A stretch of DNA of 64,000 nucleotides from Sthenelais limicola (GCA_942159475.1 OW804099.1:11357146-11421145), one strand, 5' to 3'. Shown: positions 1 to 11,992, counted from the first letter of the stretch. Notes: generated by a model not told the origin, from the letters alone. Translations and numbers: made by a program.

Positions 1-157
1 CATTATTAGAGGATGGGGGGTCAATCCTACCTATTGTACATACATGGAGCATCCATTATTAGAGGATGGGGGGTCAATCCTACCTATTGTACATACATGG
101 AGCATCCATTATTAGAGGATGGGGGGTCAATCCTACCTATTGTACATACATGGAGCA
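1..157. repeat. 53-bp minisatellite, left part
   Basis: Three copies of a 53-bp unit (ATTATTAGAGGATGGGG...CATACATGGAGCATCC) start at 1, 54 and 107. The array continues from 2827 after a retrotransposon insertion. The unit has an in-frame ATG, so it lends a false start to the retrotransposon reading frame downstream. Confidence 0.95.
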
Positions 158-2826
158 GGATTTAGTTGATATTATGAACGAAAGGGACAAATTATTTAGA
201 TTAGCAAAGAAACATAAAGACCCTCAAATTTTATCTCAAGCGAAAAGGATGAGGAATCAGGCCACAAGCGGTTGTAAAAAGGCCAAATCGGCCTACATTA
301 AGTCAAATCTTGAATTTTTTGATAAAAATCCGAAAAAATACTGGGAATTTCTAAGGCCAATAGTCAGCCCAGAAAAAACTAAGAAAACTACATCAATTAG
401 TTTGGAAGAAGATAACCGCATGCTTGACCCATCAGAAATTCCTGACGCTTTCAATAATTTTTTCTTGAATGTCGGTCCCAACTTAGCAAATAAAATTCCC
501 TCTACTACTGCTGATCCTCTCACATACCTTAATGGTTCTTCTATGCCCTCTATGCCTGTTTTTCGGTTCTCAGAAGTCACTTCTTTTGAAGTACGCCAGA
601 TTATTTCAAAAATGGATGCTTCTAAGAATTCGGGTATTGAAAATCTCCCGACTAAAATCTTGAAATCATGTCTTCTCGCATTATGTCATCAGTTTACTCA
701 TGTCATCAATCTATCATTGCTACTTGGAAAGATTCCTTCTGAATTTAAAACTGCCAGAGTTACCCCCCTTTTTAAGGCCGGGAACAAAATGTCTACCAAT
801 AACTATAGGCCCATCTCTTGTATTTGCTTCCCAGCAAAAGTATTGGAAAAGGTTGTGCAGGTGCAAATTTCTAACCATTTTGAAAATAACAATTTATTCA
901 GTAATGCTCAGTATGGCTTTAGAGCCGAACATTCAATTCAGCAGGCCCAGACTGATTTTCTACAAAAAATTTATTCAAACCTAAATAATAATTCCTTAAA
1001 TAAGACAGTATTTTTAGATTTCAGTAAGGCCTTTGACACTGTACACCATCAGACACTCCTTGACAAACTTTCTTTCTATGGGATACAAGGTATGGAACAA
1101 CTATGGTTTTATAATTATTTGTCCAATAGAAAACAATTTGTTCGCATCAATGGTTCTAATTCTGAAGAAGGGTCGGTAACCTTCGGTGTACCCCAGGGCA
1201 CAATTCTGGGGCCGATTCTATTTATTATTTACATAAACGACCTTCAATCCGTAGTTAAGCATGCTAGCTTACAACATTATGCGGATGACACTGTTTTATA
1301 TTATCATAACAAAAATGTTACCACTCTCTACGGGAATTTACAACAAGATCTTGATAGGGTTCATCTATGGTGTGCCATAAATAAGTTATCTCTAAATATC
1401 TCTAAGTGCAAAACAATGTCTTTTGCCCTTAGTTATACATCTCGGAGAAAGTCTCTTCAAACCCCCTTAGATCTTAACCTGGGTAGCCAGAAAATTGATA
1501 CTGTTCAAGATTATAAATATTTAGGTTTCACGTTGGATGAACTTTTATCCTTCAAATTGCACACTCAGAATACCTTGAATTTAGTTTCGGCTAAGATTGG
1601 TCTTCTTTTTCGAGCTCGAAATTCTCTTACATCTAAAGCCAAACACGACTTGTATAAAATGGCCATTCTCCCTAATTTTGACTTCTGCGATTTCGTTTAT
1701 GATTCTGCTCCTAATTCTTTACTGCAGAAACTACAATCGCAACAAAATCGTGCTCTAAGAATAATATTTAATAAATCCAAATTTGATAACGTTGACCTTG
1801 AACACAAGCTATTAAATATTTGGCCTCTACAGGAGCGTAGAAATAAGCATATTTTAGATATGGCTTTCTATCTCTCCCAAAACCCAGAAAATGTTGACCT
1901 CAGAGACCTTCCTACCCGAAGTCATGCTGTAGGACGGAAAAATCTCCTGGTACTCCCTGCTAAGTCCACTAAAGTTATCAATTCCCTAGTATACAAATGT
2001 CAAACCAGATGGAACAGTTTAGGTCCAGAAGCTCATATTATTCCTGACAAATTAACTTTTAAGCATTACACGGACAAGTTGTTGAACCCGTTCTGATGCT
2101 GTTTTTCACTCATTCATTTATTCATTGTATAACTCAAAACATCTGGTCTAATTGCGAACTATATTGTTCATCCTCAATTTAAATTTATTATATCTCCTGT
2201 TTCATGTTACAGGGCCCTTTGTCATTCACGAGAACCTTCTCTGGTGACACAGCTCTATATAATATTTCATGACAATCCACTCATGGTTAATTTATATTCA
2301 AAAAAAATTTTGTATCTTTCACAATGATGTACAATGATGTACCTTTGTATATTTCGCATAGTCAAGTCTTATTGAAATCCTCTGATACTATATTGTCTGT
2401 GACACCCTATTGACTCAACTGGAAATTTTGTCCGCTTATACTTCACATAGCGAGGACTCATTCTGATCCTCTGATGTAATACTGTCTTTGAAACCTTATT
2501 GATTCATCTAGGAAGTTTTGTCTATCAGTAGCACTGTATGAAATATTTCTCACTTATACCTCATCACTCATCATCTGTTAATGTTAATCCATTATTCATC
2601 TCATCACATAAATTCAAGTACTGTACTGTTATATTTTAATTTAATTCACTTTTGTTATTATTGAAACTTCTCGTTGAAACTTCTCTGTAAAAAGCAATCA
2701 AGATTCAGGCGTTCTCTGGAAGAACTGATTACTAGATTTATTTCTGTAATCAGACATGGAATTACCTCTGTATATTTGTAAACTCAAGATCTGCAAAATA
2801 AAAGAATCTATGAATTGAATTGAATT
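158..2826 (+). mobile_element. 5'-truncated non-LTR retrotransposon (CR1/L2-like)
   Basis: A reverse-transcriptase reading frame is followed by an AT-rich 3' UTR of about 730 bp, an AATAAA near 2797 and a tail of GAATT pentamers ending near 2826. The minisatellite resumes directly afterwards. GAGCA flanks both sides (153-157 and 2827-2831), a plausible target-site duplication. The endonuclease domain and most of the 5' end are missing, as expected from incomplete target-primed reverse transcription. Microsatellite tails rather than poly(A) are typical of the CR1/L2/Jockey group, so the clade is inferred from tail and RT style. Confidence 0.9.
159..2096 (+). CDS. Reverse transcriptase of non-LTR retrotransposon (partial ORF2)
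   Basis: This is about 645 residues of the element's ORF2 product, the reverse transcriptase that copies element RNA at a nicked target. Visible RT blocks are NYRPISC, FLDFSKAFDTV, GVPQGTILGPILF and the catalytic YADDT (codons near 1278-1292), followed by a thumb region (QDYKYLGFTLD) and the C-terminal helix-rich segment found in this class. The frame has no internal stop, so the copy is young or conserved over this part. The apurinic-type endonuclease that normally precedes the RT is absent, and the open frame runs upstream into the 53-bp minisatellite, whose ATG at 66 is not the true start. The copy is therefore not autonomous. Confidence 0.92.
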   Translation, partial: DLVDIMNERDKLFRLAKKHKDPQILSQAKRMRNQATSGCKKAKSAYIKSNLEFFDKNPKKYWEFLRPIVSPEKTKKTTSISLEEDNRMLDPSEIPDAFNNFFLNVGPNLANKIPSTTADPLTYLNGSSMPSMPVFRFSEVTSFEVRQIISKMDASKNSGIENLPTKILKSCLLALCHQFTHVINLSLLLGKIPSEFKTARVTPLFKAGNKMSTNNYRPISCICFPAKVLEKVVQVQISNHFENNNLFSNAQYGFRAEHSIQQAQTDFLQKIYSNLNNNSLNKTVFLDFSKAFDTVHHQTLLDKLSFYGIQGMEQLWFYNYLSNRKQFVRINGSNSEEGSVTFGVPQGTILGPILFIIYINDLQSVVKHASLQHYADDTVLYYHNKNVTTLYGNLQQDLDRVHLWCAINKLSLNISKCKTMSFALSYTSRRKSLQTPLDLNLGSQKIDTVQDYKYLGFTLDELLSFKLHTQNTLNLVSAKIGLLFRARNSLTSKAKHDLYKMAILPNFDFCDFVYDSAPNSLLQKLQSQQNRALRIIFNKSKFDNVDLEHKLLNIWPLQERRNKHILDMAFYLSQNPENVDLRDLPTRSHAVGRKNLLVLPAKSTKVINSLVYKCQTRWNSLGPEAHIIPDKLTFKHYTDKLLNPF

Positions 2827-3885
2827 GAGCATCCATTATTAGAGGGTGGGGGGTCAATCCTACCTATTGTACATACATGGAGCATTCATTATTAGAGGAC
2901 GGGGGGTCAATCCTACCTATTGTACATACATGGAGCATACATTATTAGAGGACGGGGGGTCAATCCTACCTATTGTACATACATGGAGCATCCATTATTA
3001 GAGGACGGGGGGTCAATCCTACCTATTGTACATACATGGATCATACATTATTAGAGGGTGGGGGGACAATCCTACCTATTGTACTTACATGAAGCATACA
3101 TTATTAGAGGGTGGGGGGACAATCCTACCTATTGTACTTACATGGAGCATACATTATTAGAGGAGGGGGGGTCAATCCTACCTATTGTACATACATGGAG
3201 CATTCATTATTAGAGGACGGGGGGACAATCCTACCTATTGTACATACATGGAGCATCCATTATTAGAGGGTGGGGGGTCAATCCTACCTATTGTACATAC
3301 ATGGAGCATCCATTATTAGAGGGTGGGGGGTCAATCCTACCTATTGTACATACATGGAGCATTCATTATTAGAGGGTGGGGGGGTCAATCCTGCCTATTG
3401 TACATACATGGAGCATTCATTATTAGAGGACGGGGGGGGGGGGGGGGGTCAATCCTACCTATTGTACATACATGGAGCATTAATTATTAGAGGATGGGGG
3501 GACAATCCTACCTATTGTACATACATGGAGCATCCATTATTAGAGGATGGGGGGGGGGTCAATCCTACCTATTGTACATATATGGAGCATTCATTATTAG
3601 AGGGTGGGGGGACAATCCTACCTATTGTACATACATGGAGCATCCATTATTAGAGGATGGGGGGACAATCCTACCTATTGTACATACATGGAGCATTCAT
3701 TATTAGAGGACGGGGGGACAATCCTACCTATTGTACATACATGGAGCATCCATTATTAGAGGACGGGGGGTCAATCCTACCTGTTGTACATACATTATTA
3801 GAGGACGGTGGTTCAATCCTACCTATTGTACATACATGGAGCATTCATTATTAGTGGATGGGGGGGAGGTTCAATCCTGCTAAAC
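2827..3885. repeat. 53-bp minisatellite, right part
   Basis: About 20 further copies of the same unit, with variable G-runs (6 to about 18 G near 3431-3449), TCAATCC/ACAATCC alternation and one shortened copy near 3790. G-run length differences change the frame between copies, so the short open frames here are by-products of the repeat. Confidence 0.95.
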
Positions 3886-3888
3886 ACC

Positions 3889-4085
3889 CCACCCTAACCA
3901 ACATCCCCAAACCCTAGCTGTCACCACAATATAGACTATCACACCCTCACCCTCCCACCACCATTATCTCCAACACCTTTGTGTCACCACATAACCCTTT
4001 CTGCCCCTCCCTCTGCAGCCCCCACCCTAACCAACATCCCCAAACCCTAGCTGTCACCACAATATAGACTATCACACCCTTCCCC
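3889..4085. repeat. Direct duplication of about 58 bp in C-rich sequence
   Basis: ACCCTAACCA and about 50 following bases occur at 3891 and again at 4024, a 133-bp offset. Related C-rich sequence (CTGTCACCACAATA) recurs near 33,590 upstream of gene 2, so it belongs to a dispersed family. Confidence 0.8.
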
Positions 4086-4737
4086 TCGGTGACCAACACT
4101 TTTCCTCCAGAACACTACCACTCCAGAACCTTTTCCCCCATTCTCCACTTTCCCCATTTCCCTTTTCGCTCCACCTGCAGTTCACACTCACACATCTTTC
4201 TCCCGGTACACATTCGCTCCACATTTAGCATGCTCCATATTTTACCCGTGAGCGGCCGCAAATAAAACACGCTTTTCATTCATCTCTCATGCCTTTGATA
4301 AATGGTGTACATGAACATAATTTATACCAACTTGAAGCGTAAATAGTTGTCTTTCGAATGATATATATGTTGACGTTATTGAATAAAGGACAAATGGAAA
4401 TAAAATGATATTGCGGAACCAAGTTTTGTGCGACGATCGACGCCGCTAGCCCGGTCACTACCATTGCCATCTCCCCCTCCAGCTCCTCTTCCTCCTCCGC
4501 CACCTCATTCTTTCTCCAGGGGGAGAGGGGATGCTGGCTATTAATCTTCATTTTCCCAAAATGTTCAAACTAATTAAATCAAAATAAAATCACTTCATAT
4601 ATCTTAGTCCTAAATCTGTCCATACTCCACCCAATATTTCAGCCCGAAAGTTATTTTTTTCAATAGAGGATTATATAATATATTACATAAAGTTTTGAGA
4701 GATTCTATTTGAATAATTATGTTATGTATCTTTTTGA
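4086..4737. other. Non-coding stretch, nothing recognised
   Basis: AT-rich sequence with a short purine/pyrimidine patch near 4480-4520. The only open frame (minus strand, 91 codons) has no recognisable domain. Confidence 0.5.
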
Positions 4738-5220
4738 CAGGTATGCAATAGTCAACCCCATGCATACCATGTGCATGCATAGACGCTGTGTCCTCAATTG
4801 TATTTAAATTATAAAGGTTGTTTAGACGAATATGTATTCATATGATAAACACACTACTCTAGCTTTAAATGAACCCAGGAAAAATCATCAATCTGCCACC
4901 ACATTCTACTTATTAATGTAATAGTAAAGGCACATACCCTGTAGTCAACTTTTCTGCATACCATGCGTATGCTATGTACACATCCATATCTCAGCAAATT
5001 AACATATTTAATTTTAAACATGTATACAAAATTTGGACCCTTATTCAAGGTAATAAACCCCTCAGCATTTAGGTCTCAGGTCTCAGCATTTATTTCCACT
5101 TTTATTGAATATATAGCCTGCAATTGACTGATATTTCCCATTTCTCTTATAATTGCATATGCATGGTATAGGCATATGCATGGAACGTTTCTAATAATCT
5201 TGCTAATCATTTTAGATGTG
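4738..5220. repeat. Interspersed repeat R1, copy 1
   Basis: Shares long blocks with 9240-9790 (ATATCTCAGCAAATTAACAT, GGACCCTTATTCAAGG) and with 18,985-19,200 (GCATATGCATGGTATAGGCA). The palindromic GCATAC/GTATGC words suggest a non-autonomous DNA transposon, but clean termini were not found. Confidence 0.7.
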
Positions 5221-6070
5221 CTTTAAGTGTGTACAAAAATGGGAGATACATGGGTCTGACTAAAAGAAGCACAGCACCGAAAACCCACACAGCATCTGCA
5301 CAGCACCCACACAGCACCGCCGCTACTTGTGCGATTAATATTAGATGCACCACTTTGCCATTTTGTAAATGAAATATTCTGACAACCGAGGTATTTGAGG
5401 ATACTAATCATTGAATGCGGATATCAACAGCCTGTAAATATGAGTTTCATAACTGTAATAGTTTTACTGTAAATAGCTGTCGAAGTTGGTGATATTTAGA
5501 TTAACCTACTGTCATTAAATCACTGTCAGGAAATAACTGGTGGTTTATTTTGAATTCATGCTTGCGAGAATGGGCAACTTTATTAAATACTCTGAATAAA
5601 GGGAGAATCAACGCAATGTCTTATAACATTACAAGTGGCTGCGCCACTTGAGAGAGGGGGGGGGGAGATAAAGAAATCACAGAGAGAGGGAGGGGGAGGA
5701 GTTGGAGATCTAAAAGTCACCACTCTCCCCTCGATCACCCCTCACCACAGCATGCTTTCTGTGAGTGCAGTGTGTGTACCCATAGCTTATAAGTTATAAG
5801 GACAGTAGCGGTGCTCACTACACCTGTGTTGCACTGTTGTGTGCATCAGGGTCAACGTTCATCCCTGCGCCATATATCCAGAGCCTGCGTGCGAATGTGT
5901 GTGTGCCTGGGGTAGAAAATCTTGCATGAGCTCTCTGCTGCGAGATTTACTGTATGTTCTCTAACAGGGAAGGAAAATGGGGAACCAGGCGGGCCTGTCT
6001 ATATGCTGGTCCCCCGTGCTGCCATTTTCCGCAAGGAGCAATCTCTGACTGGGTATAGCGTTTTCTATAT
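5221..6070. other. Non-coding stretch, nothing recognised
   Basis: Contains a G-rich purine patch at about 5650-5705 and an otherwise featureless mixed sequence. No open frame with recognisable protein similarity was seen. Confidence 0.5.
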
Positions 6071-8937
6071 ATGGGTCAAATTTTTTTAGAATGTACAATA
6101 ATTATTGCGATTTTGTGAGATTTAGGAAGATTGAAAAAAAAAATTAGTAAATATAAACTCATATTCCTTCTGACTGGTATCATAGATGTCCCCACGACCT
6201 AAAAACACCAATTATACTCACCAGATTCCAATGTGTCAGTTTTTATTGTAGTTGAAACAAGGTGATCTTTTTTTAGGGTATACCCGGTATCAAATGAAGT
6301 GGCAGTTCCTTATATCCTCAATGACTCAGAACATAATGATTCGATTTCCAAATAAAAAGTTGTTCCTTATGAGGATTAACTGTTCCTTTACAAGTATACC
6401 AATCCATAACTATGTATCATCCAAGGGTATCATGTGAGACATGAAAACAAATGGATCACATTTGCCAAAAATAGGAGTGTTTTGGTTGGTAACATATGGT
6501 TCAAATATAAAATCAATAATGCTGCAGTTGTTGCCATAAACAGGGTGAAAACCTGTTTTCTTAAAACATATACATCTATCCAATCAATATAGCAACTTAT
6601 TACCAAGTTATCATGTTTAGCTTCCCTGGGAAAATTGGTAATAGAAAGCCATCCTTGATACCGGGCATCCCTTTTCACATATACCGGGCATACCCTTATA
6701 ATTCCCCACCAACTTTGCCATCATAAATAAGTCAGAAAGTTTTCATATCAATAATAGAAAATGATTTACATCAAAGGAGAAATATATTTGGTACTCAATT
6801 GATCTAAGTTTAAGTCACTCCTTGACTAAATATCACCTCACTTGGCCTGAGACAAACACCTTCTCAAATATACCGGGCATCCCTCTATATACCGGGCATC
6901 CCCCAAAAGAGTACATATTATCTGACATATCACTGTGGCCACTCAAATGGGCACAATCACACGAAACTCAGTAACTACATGAGAAACATGTTTGGTAATG
7001 GATGCAGGCTCTAAAATCAATGATATAAACTGAATGTAATGGATCATAACGTTTTTTACTAAAAAATATATAGGGGTTGACAACATAAAAAAATAAAAGT
7101 TTCCATATCTCATTGTTAACGTTCCCACATGTTAGGGGAGGGAACAGGCCATGTTACTGCAAGAAAATACAGAAGATAAAGTCACATGGGTAGAAGTTAT
7201 GACAAAAATTCGATTTTTTAGGGGATGCCAAGGGATACCCGGTATCATGATTTTGATTAAACTGGAATTAAATTGCATGGAAATGAGGCATAAAGCTATA
7301 TACATATGTACAGTAAGGTATGATATGTTCGAAGGGTAAGTTTTATGGTGATTTGTATCTTCAAAATGGACTTGGTGAAGGGTACTGGGATTGAAGGGGG
7401 GATGCCCGGTATCAGGGGATGCCCGGTATCAACCACTTTAAAAAAATATCTAGTGTGTTTATGTACCAATTTTAACTTGTACATTAAATAAAACATTGCA
7501 AGGGACATTGACATATAATATGAGGCCTCTACCTACGTTAATAATGCTATTTTGCTATCATTTATCAACAGAAAATGATTTATGTGGGATACCCGGTATC
7601 AATTCAAAACACATTTCTCTCAAAATCCCTGCCCCCACAGCCTTAAATGTTTGTTGAATTATGCATATGACATTTCCAATCAATAAAAACTAACTTAACA
7701 TGACTCATATTGAGACACAATTAAGAAATGTGCCTTGAAATCAAGTTTAAAGGTGTTGGTACCGGGCATACCCACTTGGATTCTTATTTATAGTAAGGCT
7801 GCATTACTCCTTCCTTTCACCTATAGCAGGAACAAGTTTCATTGGGCATGGTTGAAAACAACTTTTTAAACATATAAATAATGATTAGATAGCTAAATAT
7901 CACAGAAATGGTCGATTCCTAAAAATCTTAAAAATATGTCCACACCATAGAAGTGCATGTATAATCCTAAATCGTTCTCATTCTTGTTGACAATGTCCAA
8001 GAAATCTCAGAAATACCCACCCTATCACTACATGTGGTGGTCGACATGACTCCCAGAAATTAACCTGGAGTCTTGAATATGTGGTAACAGCTTGAATGTG
8101 GCTCCTAGATGTTCCTTTCCAGCCATACCGGGTATGCCCAAATGTACCGGGTATGCCCACCATATCATTTTGCATTCATATTGCTATAATATATTGTTTT
8201 TGAAAAATGGCCTTTGGGGTATATATATAGATATATACTAGGATTACATATACGGAAATTTAGTACTGTAATACCAGTGAAACTGGGTCTCCATTGTAAT
8301 AAGAGTACAGGGCATACCCGGTATGAAATAGTATAAAATCTCCAGTTTGGTAAACAATGAACCATGACACTGTTAATGTCTGCATTACTGGCTAAATTGT
8401 ACCAAGATTGCATTAGTGATATATCAAAGTGTATTTTAGATGGTTTAAATCATATGCCAGGGATATATTCACAGCAAGTATACTAGAATCCATGTTTGAT
8501 ACCGGGTATACCCTTGTGTCCTCTGAAAATTGGAGTTTTGAGTATAGGCCTGGCATACGGAGATGAGGGGTAGTAGAAGGCCATAATGTTACCAAGCTAT
8601 CAGATACATGCATAAGGACTGGAACCTGGTGAAATTCGATACCTAAAATGCTTACTTTTGTTCAGGCAGGACGTATAATGGGGAAAAGTAGTGAATTCTG
8701 AGGTGTTTTTTCATAATTTTAACGTTGATAGTGATTTATTTAATAGAAATCCTACAAATATGTACATAAATATATACATTTTTGTAAAGCTGAGGATGTC
8801 CTCTTGCCAATGGTAATTAAGATAATTAAGATAATTAGGATTGATTCATTTGTTTACGATACACATCCAGTATAATGCGCAAAGGTGTGAATTTTGCAAT
8901 TGTACATTCTAAAAAAATCTGACCCATATGTTGTATA
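6071..8937. mobile_element. 2.9-kb non-autonomous TIR element packed with a palindromic motif
   Basis: The left end (TGGGTCAAATTTTTTTAGAA, from 6072) and right end (TTCTAAAAAAATCTGACCCA, to 8936) form terminal inverted repeats of about 30 bp, flanked by TA on both sides. The interior has no transposase frame; the longest open frames are under 90 codons. It holds 14 copies of a 15-16-bp near-palindrome around CCGG (for example GGGATACCCGGTATC), in both orientations, between 6276 and 8513. The TIR is related to the 227-237-bp MITEs at 9380, 31,435 and 55,748. Transposition would need a transposase supplied elsewhere. The superfamily is unknown to me. Confidence 0.75.
6276..8513. repeat. Dispersed GGGATACCCGGTATC-type motifs (14 copies)
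   Basis: Copies read as GGG(A/TA/CA)T(A/G)CCCGGTATC at 6276, 7232, 7399, 7416, 7586 and 8310. They read in the reverse sense (GATACCGGG(C/T)AT(A/C/G)CCC) at 6657, 6681, 6870, 6889, 7759, 8125, 8144 and 8498. Several are close pairs about 17-24 bp apart (6657/6681, 6870/6889, 7399/7416, 8125/8144). One more half-matching copy lies at 9522 inside the small related element. None was noticed elsewhere in the window. They look like protein-binding sites, perhaps for a transposase; the function is inference. Confidence 0.85.
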
Positions 8938-9239
8938 ATAACTTATATAAAGAAAAAATTGTATTCAATGCTTAAAATGTGTAAAGGGGGACAAAATTAT
9001 GTCAAATCAATGTTACATGTTTATTCAAATTTCATAATCATGACACTGGCTACCGTAAAATTTGAAAACATATAGTTCTGATAATCCATTAGTTGATTTG
9101 CAATGCAAAGATATATGGGGAAGTCTGGGGACGTCATCATTACGTGCCATTTAAACCTAGAATAAAGATATGTTTGAAACTCAAAAATGGGTATAGTAGA
9201 GATGTTTACTTAAACAGAATTTATATTTACTTTTAAAAT
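8938..9239. other. Non-coding spacer
   Basis: AT-rich sequence between the 2.9-kb TIR element and the second R1 copy. Nothing recognised. Confidence 0.5.
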
Positions 9240-9880
9240 AACCAATACAAGTATTTAAATCATCTTAACAGTCAAATATATATCCATATGGTGGTAGAAC
9301 TACTCTAGTTTTAAAGGAAACCCCAAAAAATGTCAATGTACCACCATTTTCTGCTTATTAACGAAAAAGTAAAGAGACATGGGTCAGATTTTCAGAAAAT
9401 GTACAATTCAGTTTCACCAACCCCCTCAAATAAACCACATTTAAGACAAAAATTAGCTTCACAATACAGTTTAACATAACAAAACTGATACTTTAAACCA
9501 ATATGATACCAAATATACTCAGATATACCCGGTATTCATCATTTTTCGTCCTAATTTAGGAGAATTTTCCAAATATGTAGAGCTGCGAATTGTACAATTT
9601 CTGAAAAGCTGACCCACATACACTATAGTCAACTTTTCTCCATACCATATGCGTATGCATTATATATATATATGCATATCTCAGCAAATTAACATATTTA
9701 ACTTTAAACATCTATACATAAGTTGGACCCTTATTCAAGGTAATAAACAAGGTATCTCCCATATATGTTGCCAAAACACATTCAAAATAATTATCACGAT
9801 CATCAGAAACATGCCATTATGCAATTATAAAACAATTGGCAGTTACAAGACAATTGGACTTCATAATATTCATAAACAAT
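9240..9880. repeat. Interspersed repeat R1, copy 2 (interrupted by a MITE)
   Basis: Diverged direct copy of the sequence at 4840-5070: both contain ACTACTCTAG..TTTAAA, CTGCTTATTAA-like text, TAGTCAACTTTTCT and GGACCCTTATTCAAGG in the same order. The copy is split by the element at 9380-9616, so R1 copy 1 serves as an empty-site reference. Confidence 0.7.
9380..9616. mobile_element. 237-bp MITE with TGGGTCAG termini
   Basis: Starts TGGGTCAGATTTTCAGAAAA and ends with its near-perfect inverse (CTGAAAAGCTGACCCA). It is flanked by CA on each side, and comparison with R1 copy 1 supports a 2-bp duplication. No coding capacity. One copy of the CCGG palindrome motif (9522-9536) links it to the 2.9-kb element. 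Confidence 0.85.
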
Positions 9881-10812
9881 AGAAATAAATGTTAAGACGT
9901 CCTAGCCGCTTTAAGTGAAGACAATCATACCTTCTATAAGTGGTCTTTTTTCCTATTTAATGTCACCCATTTTATAATTTAACTTAGTAGAGATTATCAT
10001 TGAGATGAAGTGGGCAATAAAATTCGATTGAACAAATTCCTATCAAAGATTTTTAAGAACCAAATTACTTTTAATCACATCCAGGCCATTCTGTAGATTT
10101 ACAGAAAAAAACACCCTGATTTCGAATCCATAGTTATTGTCTAAACTTAATTTAATCAAATATCTGTGACTCTGAGACAATGATATATGTTTATCATATT
10201 ATGAAAAAGAAATCAAGATATGAATAGACATATTTAGTAGAATTAGCAAAACTTTGAATAAATCACATGGCATACGCATGGTATACTTACTTTGGGCTTC
10301 ATTTGTCCCATCTCCTATAGCTCAGTTAATACCAAGAGATAACCTTACCAATTTATGCACAAAAACCCTTAAAAACATCTATTTTCCTGATAAAACATTA
10401 ACGGCCATTTTTCACCAAACTGGACGCAAACAAAATTAAAATGACCATAAATATATATATATATGAACATATATATATGGTCGTTTCTAATGAAGTGTCC
10501 GCTTTGTGTGTTCAAAGCTATAACTTAGTTATTAATTATGAGAGATAAAGACCAATGCCAGTGAACACGCCTCAGGGGGTACATATATGTGATCAGAACT
10601 TTTATTTCTAGGGGCGAAAAACATGTAATTTTTCACCATTTTTTATTTAAAACTTTCCACAGGTTTTTTTTGGATAACATGCAGTTTACATATCAGAGAA
10701 GCTCCCATGAAAGATATGTATTTCTACACCTATGAATTGGATATGTAATACACTGTCTTGAATTTGGTACATATATTCATTTATACAACATCTTTGTCAA
10801 TTTCATAGTGTG
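9881..10812. other. Non-coding AT-rich stretch
   Basis: No gene. Near 10,265-10,290 lies a GGCATACGCATGGTATAC block, an inverted relative of the R1 palindromes. A (TA)n-rich palindrome lies near 10,450-10,480. Confidence 0.5.
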
Positions 10813-11205
10813 TGTGCGACAATCAGGAAAAAAGGTAGAAGAAATAGTTCTATAATAATGTCACCTTTACAGCTTTGAGTGGACATAATATTATGTAGCT
10901 ATGTAGAACATTTTTTTAAAAAACAAAATCCTGGATAGTTTGTGCGATACAAGCCGGAACATTTAGACCAAATATTTCGGCGGAAGGTGTTTAGCGCCAT
11001 AGAAATATGTTATATACTGCTGTGCGACGATCAAGAAAAACGGCAGAAGAAATAGTGCTATAATAATGCTACCTTCAAAATGTCGGGAGAACATATGTAG
11101 CTATGTAAAACAGTTTTTCTTTTTGAAAAATCTTGAATAGTTTTTTAGATAGATGCCGAAACATGTAGAGCAATTCTTTCCGCGAAACAACGCGTCAAAC
11201 TGACG
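10813..11205. repeat. Imperfect tandem duplication, about 208 bp
   Basis: GTGCGACAATCAGGAAAAAA..AGAAGAAATAGT..CTATAATAATG at 10,815 is repeated with changes (GTGCGACGATCAAGAAAAAC..) at 11,022. Downstream blocks (GTAGCTATGTA.AACA) follow in the same order. Unknown origin. Confidence 0.75.
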
Positions 11206-11212
11206 GGGGGAG

Positions 11213-11979
11213 TAATGATGGGCTCCATTGAGTAGTGCACAACACACAGCTCAGTGAAGTGGGGTGGAGCGAAAACGCACAAACAAGTCTAGGTGTGGCG
11301 GAAATAGGTACATTCCTTCTGACTCCACTTTTGCGGAGAAAGGCATCTGGAGCGAAAGGGTGCAGGGGAAACGCACTGGCGGAAAAATGTATAGAATCAT
11401 TGCAACCATTGATGATATTTGCAGTTTATATTATTTGTTTAATTTATCATTAATTAACTATTCATTTGATTTCATCCGGACTTTGACCATGATGTTCATT
11501 ACATATTTCTATATTTATGTTCAACTTTGCATTAATGTGATTATTATATTTATTCCATTATTCCTGAATTATGTTGCAAACATAAGTTTTCCTTGGTTTG
11601 AAAATTATTCATATCTCGATGTACCTGTTCATTTATCGGGTTGAGGAGCAAGGTCTTCAACCCAACACACAAGGAGGAATAAAGGGAACATATGAAAGAA
11701 GTATTTCACTCTTGATGTTTTATCTCGGATCCGCGCTTGGAACATAGAATATTTCAACCCTTGGTCCTTTGGAACTTTAATATAATCCGGCCACTATAGT
11801 TCCTTTCCTCCCATCTCCTGCTATCGATATTGGTAATATATTTATTCTCGCAGAAGTAAACCTATACGATCACGAAATATCATTATTTAATATCGATTAA
11901 TATTAAGCCGGAGCTGAAACACAGATGTACAACGATGGCCACTAAGACATTGGAAAGAACATAGGCAAGAATCGCAACA
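11213..11979 (+). repeat. Probable 5' LTR of the Gypsy element
   Basis: Inferred only from position. It ends in CA at 11,979, one base before TGGTGCCGTGAG, which fits a tRNA primer-binding site. It contains AATAAA near 11,680. The start at a TG near 11,213 is a guess because the element lost its 3' LTR and no second copy is available for comparison. Confidence 0.35.
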
Positions 11980-11980
11980 C

Positions 11981-11992
11981 TGGTGCCGTGAG
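11981..11992 (+). promoter_or_regulatory. Candidate primer-binding site of the Gypsy element
   Basis: TGGTGCCGTGAG begins with the TGG expected opposite a tRNA CCA end and lies directly after the putative LTR. The tRNA was not identified. Confidence 0.4.

Noticed and set aside
4276..4551. 91-codon minus-strand frame with Glu-rich run
   Set aside because: The Glu run comes from a short CTCCTC patch; no other support.
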